In this document: positions 15,574 to 18,846 of the stretch, one piece after another
How positions within the stretch are numbered: the first letter of the stretch is position 1
How the letters are laid out: each line of letters starts with the position of its first letter
Origin: an uncultured Acetatifactor sp.
GTDB taxonomy: Bacteria > Bacillota > Clostridia > Lachnospirales > Lachnospiraceae
Reading direction: 5' to 3'
DNA: 18,846 nt
Assembly (NCBI GenBank): GCA_910586215.1
Contig: CAJUGH010000049.1
Span: 1 to 18,846 of the forward strand
Made by a program: the position numbers and the translations under genes
The notes under the pieces: generated by a model
The model's input: the letters and a program-made list of their open reading frames with translations, nothing else
Databases searched by the model: none
What the model was told of the DNA's origin: nothing

Positions 15574-17049
15574 ATGAAAAGTAGCACATTACAACAGAAA
15601 GCACCCTGGGAGGACGGGCCCCTCAAGGTCATGGACAACGGCAGGTATTTTTGCTGCGGGGAAAAGCCCTTTTTCTGGCTGGGGGACACAGCCTGGCTGC
15701 TGTTCCACCAGCTTACCCTGGAGGAAAGCTACATCTATCTGCGCAACCGGAAGGAACTGGGGTACAATGTGATCCTGGCAGATTTCATCCACACTGCGGA
15801 TCAGAAGAACCTGGCCGGGGACAGTGCCTTGATAGAAGGGGATCCTGCCAGGCCTGATGTGGAGGGCGGCTTCTGGAAACATGTGGATGCCGTGGTGAAA
15901 ATGGCAGAAGACTTAGGGCTGTTCCTGGGGCTGCTCCCGGTGTGGGGCAGCAGTGTGGTGAAGGGCGGTGCCCTGCATATGGGGAATGTGGATGCCTACA
16001 TGCAGTTCGTGCTGAACCGGTATCACGATTATCCCCATATCATCTGGATCGTGGGCGGGGATGTGCGGGGGGATGTGGCAGCCCCGGTATTCCGGCGCAT
16101 GGGCACCTTGATGAAGCAGGATAATCCGAAGCGGCTTGTGACCTACCATCCCTTTGGCAGGACAAGTTCTGCCCTGTGGTTCCACGAGGAGGAATGGCTG
16201 GACTTCAACCTGTTCCAGTCGGGCCACAGACGCTACGACCAGGTCAGCATGCAGGAGTGGGATGACAATACGGCCAAAGAGGGCTGGTTTGGGGAAGACA
16301 ACTGGAGATATGTGGAGAGAGACCGGAACAGGACACCGGTGAAGCCCATCCTGGACGGTGAACCCTCCTACGAGTGGATCCTCCAGGGACTCCATGACAA
16401 GACACAGCCCTACTGGAAGGCAGCTGATGTGCGTCGCTATGCCTACTGGAGCGTGTTCGCCGGGGCGGCGGGCCATGTGTACGGCCACAATTCCATCATG
16501 CAGTTCTACCGGGATCTGTCTAAGGAGGGCGCCTTCGGGGCAAAGTATCTGTGGACAGATGCCATCCACCATCCGGGCAACAGCCAGATGATCCATCTGA
16601 AGAACCTGTGTGAGAGAGTAGGGTTTGAGAAGGGACGCCCTGCCCGGGAATATCTGCTGGATGGGAAGGACAAAGATGCAGCCGGACATAGGGGGGCCGG
16701 GGCCGGTGAACCTGGAACAAATGGGGCTGGTACCGGGAATGACCTTAAAGACACAGCTCCGGTACCCATGGACTTCGAATCCGTAAAAGCAGGACTGGGG
16801 GAGAAATATGACTACATCAGTGTGTTTGCCGGGGAAGATTTCCTGTTGGCCTACACCGTGAACGGCCGGACCATGGGGCTGTCCCTGGCGGCCTATGCCG
16901 GGAAGAAGCTGGCATCCTACTGGATGGATCCGGTTACGGGAATGTGGACCTACGCCGGGCCTGTGGCCGGGGGCGGAGATGCTGTATTCACGCCGCCTGT
17001 GCGGGAAGACGGGGAGGATGCAGTGCTGGTGCTGCTGGCAGAAGTGTGA
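15574..17049 (+). CDS. GH140-like (DUF4038, apiosidase-like) glycosidase
   Basis: This 491-aa protein has its start supported by AGGAGA (15559-15564) 9 nt upstream. It begins with the DUF4038 signature: RYFCCGEKPFFWLGDTAWLLFHQLTLEE and the RKELGYNVILADF segment. IIWIVGGD (D163) is the expected acid/base region and PILDGEPSYE (E263) the expected nucleophile region, by comparison with the GH140 apiosidase described from Bacteroides. A short C-terminal beta domain (about 400-491) replaces the collagen-binding-like domain often annotated there. Residues 366-395 are a Gly/Ala/Thr-rich insertion at the domain junction. There is no signal peptide, whereas Bacteroides relatives are exported, so this one likely acts on imported oligosaccharides. 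The exact sugar is unknown. Its last two codons and stop (GAAGTGTGA) belong to hairpin element C copy 2. Confidence 0.78.
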   Translation: MKSSTLQQKAPWEDGPLKVMDNGRYFCCGEKPFFWLGDTAWLLFHQLTLEESYIYLRNRKELGYNVILADFIHTADQKNLAGDSALIEGDPARPDVEGGFWKHVDAVVKMAEDLGLFLGLLPVWGSSVVKGGALHMGNVDAYMQFVLNRYHDYPHIIWIVGGDVRGDVAAPVFRRMGTLMKQDNPKRLVTYHPFGRTSSALWFHEEEWLDFNLFQSGHRRYDQVSMQEWDDNTAKEGWFGEDNWRYVERDRNRTPVKPILDGEPSYEWILQGLHDKTQPYWKAADVRRYAYWSVFAGAAGHVYGHNSIMQFYRDLSKEGAFGAKYLWTDAIHHPGNSQMIHLKNLCERVGFEKGRPAREYLLDGKDKDAAGHRGAGAGEPGTNGAGTGNDLKDTAPVPMDFESVKAGLGEKYDYISVFAGEDFLLAYTVNGRTMGLSLAAYAGKKLASYWMDPVTGMWTYAGPVAGGGDAVFTPPVREDGEDAVLVLLAEV

Positions 17050-17202
17050 ACGGAATGAAAATTTTCTAAGGCTGTAAAGTACACAGCTCAAGAAAATCTA
17101 AGTCATTCCGGGAAGAACGCAAGGGCAGCGTTCTTCCGGCCTGCATCAGTTCATTGATTGTTTGTGCCGCCGTAGGAGGCATGTCTGGAAGTGTGAGAAG
17201 AA
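17041..17202 (+). repeat. Hairpin element C, copy 2
   Basis: This is the same arrangement as 5919-6076: GAAGTGTGA at the stop codon (17041-17049), an inverted repeat, the 9-bp hairpin GAAGAACGC/GCGTTCTTC (17112-17120 and 17128-17136), the GCCGCC-gta-GGAGGC hairpin (one arm changed), and a final GAAGTGTGAGAAGAA. It is slightly longer because of an extra stretch at about 17137-17158. It lies in the same orientation as copy 1, about 11.1 kb away. Confidence 0.75.
17052..17109 (+). terminator. Long stem-loop after the GH140-like gene
   Basis: GGAATGA (17052-17058) pairs with TCATTCC (17103-17109), ATTTTCT (17061-17067) with AGAAAAT (17091-17097), and GCTGT (17071-17075) with ACAGC (17083-17087). 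There is no T tract immediately after it. It begins 2 bp after the stop codon and is a likely 3'-end structure of the island transcript. Confidence 0.5.
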
Positions 17203-17238
17203 GTTCTTAGATGTCCAAAGACGTCATCTAAGAACTTC
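17200..17238. terminator. Perfect 14-bp stem-loop at the end of the island
   Basis: GAAGTTCTTAGATG (17200-17213) and CATCTAAGAACTTC (17225-17238) form a perfect 14-bp stem with an 11-nt loop, followed shortly by an A tract. It could end transcription in either direction (on the minus strand the A tract reads as T, but it precedes the stem). It coincides with the end of the repeat element and the drop in GC content. Confidence 0.5.
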
Positions 17239-17627
17239 TATGGCAAAAAAATAGCGCCTCTCGCACACTGAAAAACGCAAAAGCGGATCTGGTTCAAGCC
17301 AGTTCATCCCACGCCAGCCAGGGCAGCATCCATCTGACTGACATGACAGGGTAGCAGGGAGACGGCCGTTTGTGCTGGTGTGTAGTGGCTGGACGGTGCG
17401 CTAAACAACAAGATCCAAGCTTTGTGAATCTTCTATCTTGTATTGGAGTGTATGGTGACTGGGGAAGTGGTAAAACGGGCTTGATGCATATGTGTATAGT
17501 CCTTTTAAGGAAAACATTGTTGGAGGATATCCTGGCGGTTTCCTCAAAAGCAGGTCGGTGGGCAGTCATTGTGTGTTGCAATCAGTACAGCAAATTGGGA
17601 ACGATCAAATTTTGAAAGGGAACTTTT
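17239..17627. other. AT-richer spacer with gene debris
   Basis: No intact gene is visible in this 389-bp stretch. Its middle carries a P-loop fragment (17412-17520) described separately; the rest has no recognisable coding or RNA feature. The ribosome binding site AAGGGA of the next gene lies at its right end. Confidence 0.5.
17412..17520 (+). pseudogene. Fragment of a KAP-like P-loop NTPase
   Basis: One frame reads DPSFVNLLSCIGVYGDWGSG followed by KTGLMHMCIVLLR. The I-G-V-Y-G-D-W-G-S-G-K-T string is a Walker A motif in the style of KAP-family NTPases (IGIYGxWGSGKTSLM). Homology-like sequence covers only some 35 residues. It then turns into unrelated residues before a stop at 17613-17615, and there is no Walker B region or plausible start. 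It is best read as a remnant of a larger ATPase gene, probably part of a former defence or mobile locus on this flank. Confidence 0.45.
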
Positions 17628-18449
17628 ATGAAAAAGCTGCTGAACTATAGCACAAAGTATATTGATGACGAGATTAAGAGAAGGCAATCTTGTCTCGAAA
17701 GCGCAAAGCATGAAATCCGCACTGGTATGGATTATAGAGAAATACTGTATCAAAGGTTAGACCAGCGTATGGCAGAACAGGCGTATGACTGGGTAATCAA
17801 CAGTCTTTGCGACCTGTTTTTTGAGTATGCCCAAGACGGGGACATCCGTATGCAGTTGGATGTTGATGCAAAAGCGGCGAAGGAAAGCTATTATATTGCG
17901 GCTTTGATTGGTGTATTATGCTATGAAATGATAGAAAAAGGATTTACACATCATGTTTTAGACAGTGGCTCTCTATATGATTTCAAGAAAAATAATTTCA
18001 ATTTCTCTAAAGTGGCGATTCTTGCAAATGAATACGAATTGGCACTGAAAATGACAGGAATGGATACTGTTGAGGGTGCATTGGTTTCGCAGGATTATTC
18101 CCTGGCCTGTGAAATTCTTCCGGATAGTCCGGAAGATGATTCTATTGGTACAGATGAGATTACGCAATGTATGTGGGCCATTGCCCATGGAGATGAAAAG
18201 CTGTTTAACAATTACATTGAAAAAAGAATAAAAATGTTGCGCCGCTATGCAAGGTTGAACCCCAGAACCTTTGACAGTTGGGGGATGGCGGCGGTAAAGC
18301 TGGCACAGCGACGAGGTATCCAGTGCCATATCGATGTCATAGAATTGCCATATCAGCTCCTTGACGATATCAGAGTTGATACAAGGGGGCTGATTTTTCC
18401 TAAAGCAGAACAAATTCGCTCTATTATAGGCGAAAAAAAGAGATCGTAA
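17628..18449 (+). CDS. Immunity-protein-like protein, possibly Imm49 family
   Basis: This 273-aa soluble, mostly helical protein starts at ATG 17628 with AAGGGA about 8 nt upstream. It begins with a charged helical stretch (MKKLLNYSTKYIDDEIKRRQ). A helical core (ESYYIAALIGVLCYEMIEKG) and an acidic middle (LPDSPEDDSIGTDE) follow. The C-terminal part reads RTFDSWGMAAVKLAQRRGI and ends with ELPYQLLD. The general look and the W-G-M-A-A-x-K-L-A block recall Imm49-type immunity proteins of polymorphic toxin systems, which bind and block a cognate toxin. I am not certain of the family. No toxin gene is next to it in the window, so it may be an orphan or protect against a toxin from elsewhere. Codon use is AT-richer than in the sugar island, suggesting a separate origin. 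Confidence 0.5.
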   Translation: MKKLLNYSTKYIDDEIKRRQSCLESAKHEIRTGMDYREILYQRLDQRMAEQAYDWVINSLCDLFFEYAQDGDIRMQLDVDAKAAKESYYIAALIGVLCYEMIEKGFTHHVLDSGSLYDFKKNNFNFSKVAILANEYELALKMTGMDTVEGALVSQDYSLACEILPDSPEDDSIGTDEITQCMWAIAHGDEKLFNNYIEKRIKMLRRYARLNPRTFDSWGMAAVKLAQRRGIQCHIDVIELPYQLLDDIRVDTRGLIFPKAEQIRSIIGEKKRS

Positions 18450-18463
18450 ATCAAAGAATAACA

Positions 18464-18738
18464 TTGCGTTTATTGGGCGGCTGCCTGTATGGAGTAGCTG
18501 CCTGTCTTAATCATTCTGACGAATCGTTTTGCCAAACGGCGCTGAGCAGCACCAATCTTAAATGGGAGATGTGTATTAATAAGCTGAAAGAGCAGAAAGA
18601 TGACATGATTGCTTACTGTTTATTCTTGAAAACATTGATGATCCGGGTGGAAAGCAGCGTTGTAAAACGAAGCCCGTTGATCCTGGGATTCCCTTTGTTC
18701 TTCCGGCATTACATTTGAAAAGAAGCTGTCCGATTTGA
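18464..18738 (+). pseudogene. Possible frameshifted gene remnant
   Basis: One frame (from 18464) gives plausible protein such as LNHSDESFCQTALSSTNLKW and KLKEQKDDMIAYCLF, but degenerates after about 18625. From there the adjacent frame gives ENIDDPGGKQRCKTKPVDPG and continues to a stop at 18736-18738. This fits a single frameshift near 18620-18628 in a former gene of unknown family. There is no good start codon or ribosome binding site. It follows the immunity-like gene by about 15 bp and may be the remains of a partner. Confidence 0.3.
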
Positions 18739-18766
18739 AAATGCTGGATAATTATGGCAAAACCTG

Positions 18767-18795
18767 TTGAAATTAAGAGGAAAAAACGATATAAT
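18767..18795 (+). promoter_or_regulatory. Strong sigma-A promoter reading out of the window
   Basis: TTGAAA (18767-18772), a 17-nt spacer, and a perfect TATAAT (18790-18795) match consensus closely. The start would be near 18802, so it would drive a gene to the right of the window. Confidence 0.65.
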
Positions 18796-18811
18796 ATAAA
18801 AGACAGATAAA

Positions 18812-18838
18812 TACCGGATAATTCGGGATTATCCGGTA
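18812..18838. promoter_or_regulatory. 11-bp palindrome just downstream of the promoter
   Basis: TACCGGATAAT (18812-18822) and ATTATCCGGTA (18828-18838) are perfect inverted repeats around a 5-nt loop. The position (about +10 to +37 of the predicted transcript) fits an operator or an early RNA hairpin. Confidence 0.5.
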
Positions 18839-18846
18839 GATGGTGT

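Noticed and set aside
17370..17615. An intact 81-aa gene carrying a Walker A motif
   Set aside because: The start has no ribosome binding site, and only about 35 residues look like a P-loop protein; the rest is non-descript. It is better described as a fragment.

Overview
The window looks like a chromosomal segment of a gut-type Firmicute, most likely Lachnospiraceae. The support is strong AGGAGG-type ribosome binding sites, GC-rich third codon positions in the main gene block, abundant small palindromic intergenic elements, and gene families common in that group. The placement is inferred from style; no rRNA or taxonomic marker is present.

Layout. Positions 1-246 hold the 3' end of a RelE/ParE-type toxin gene with its terminator. 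Positions 247-589 are a palindrome-rich spacer with a good sigma-A promoter (491-519). From 590 to 17049 all nine genes lie on the + strand and form one carbohydrate-degradation island: an (alpha/alpha)-barrel-like protein of no family I recognise (719 aa); a GH67/GH20-style TIM-barrel protein of uncertain family (937 aa); an L-fucose/L-arabinose isomerase-fold protein; a class V aminotransferase / cysteine desulfurase-like PLP enzyme; a 93-aa unknown protein; a GH29 alpha-L-fucosidase; a GH42 beta-galactosidase; a GH31 alpha-glycosidase; and a GH140-like (DUF4038) glycosidase. Positions 17050-17627 are a repeat-rich spacer containing a broken P-loop (KAP-like) fragment. Positions 17628-18449 encode an immunity-protein-like gene, followed by a possible frameshifted remnant and an outward-reading promoter with a palindrome just downstream.

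How the genes may work together. None of the nine island proteins starts with a recognisable signal peptide, so the enzymes probably act in the cytoplasm on imported oligosaccharides. GH29, GH42 and GH31 could remove fucose, then galactose (or arabinopyranose), then an alpha-linked xylose or glucose. That order fits a fucosylated side chain such as that of xyloglucan, but the substrate is inference. The isomerase-like protein would process a released monosaccharide. The window holds no transporter, sugar kinase, aldolase or regulator, so the pathway must be completed elsewhere.

Most unusual points: two large enzyme-like proteins of uncertain family; an isomerase-like, cysteine-desulfurase-like and unknown small gene trio placed among glycosidases; low-complexity insertions in at least five of the nine proteins; two direct copies of a hairpin element that supplies the stop codon of the gene before each copy and brackets the 6-17 kb segment; and a pair of identical 10-bp palindromes exactly 30 bp apart upstream of the GH31 gene. 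The toxin, immunity and KAP-fragment flanks are visibly more AT-rich than the island.
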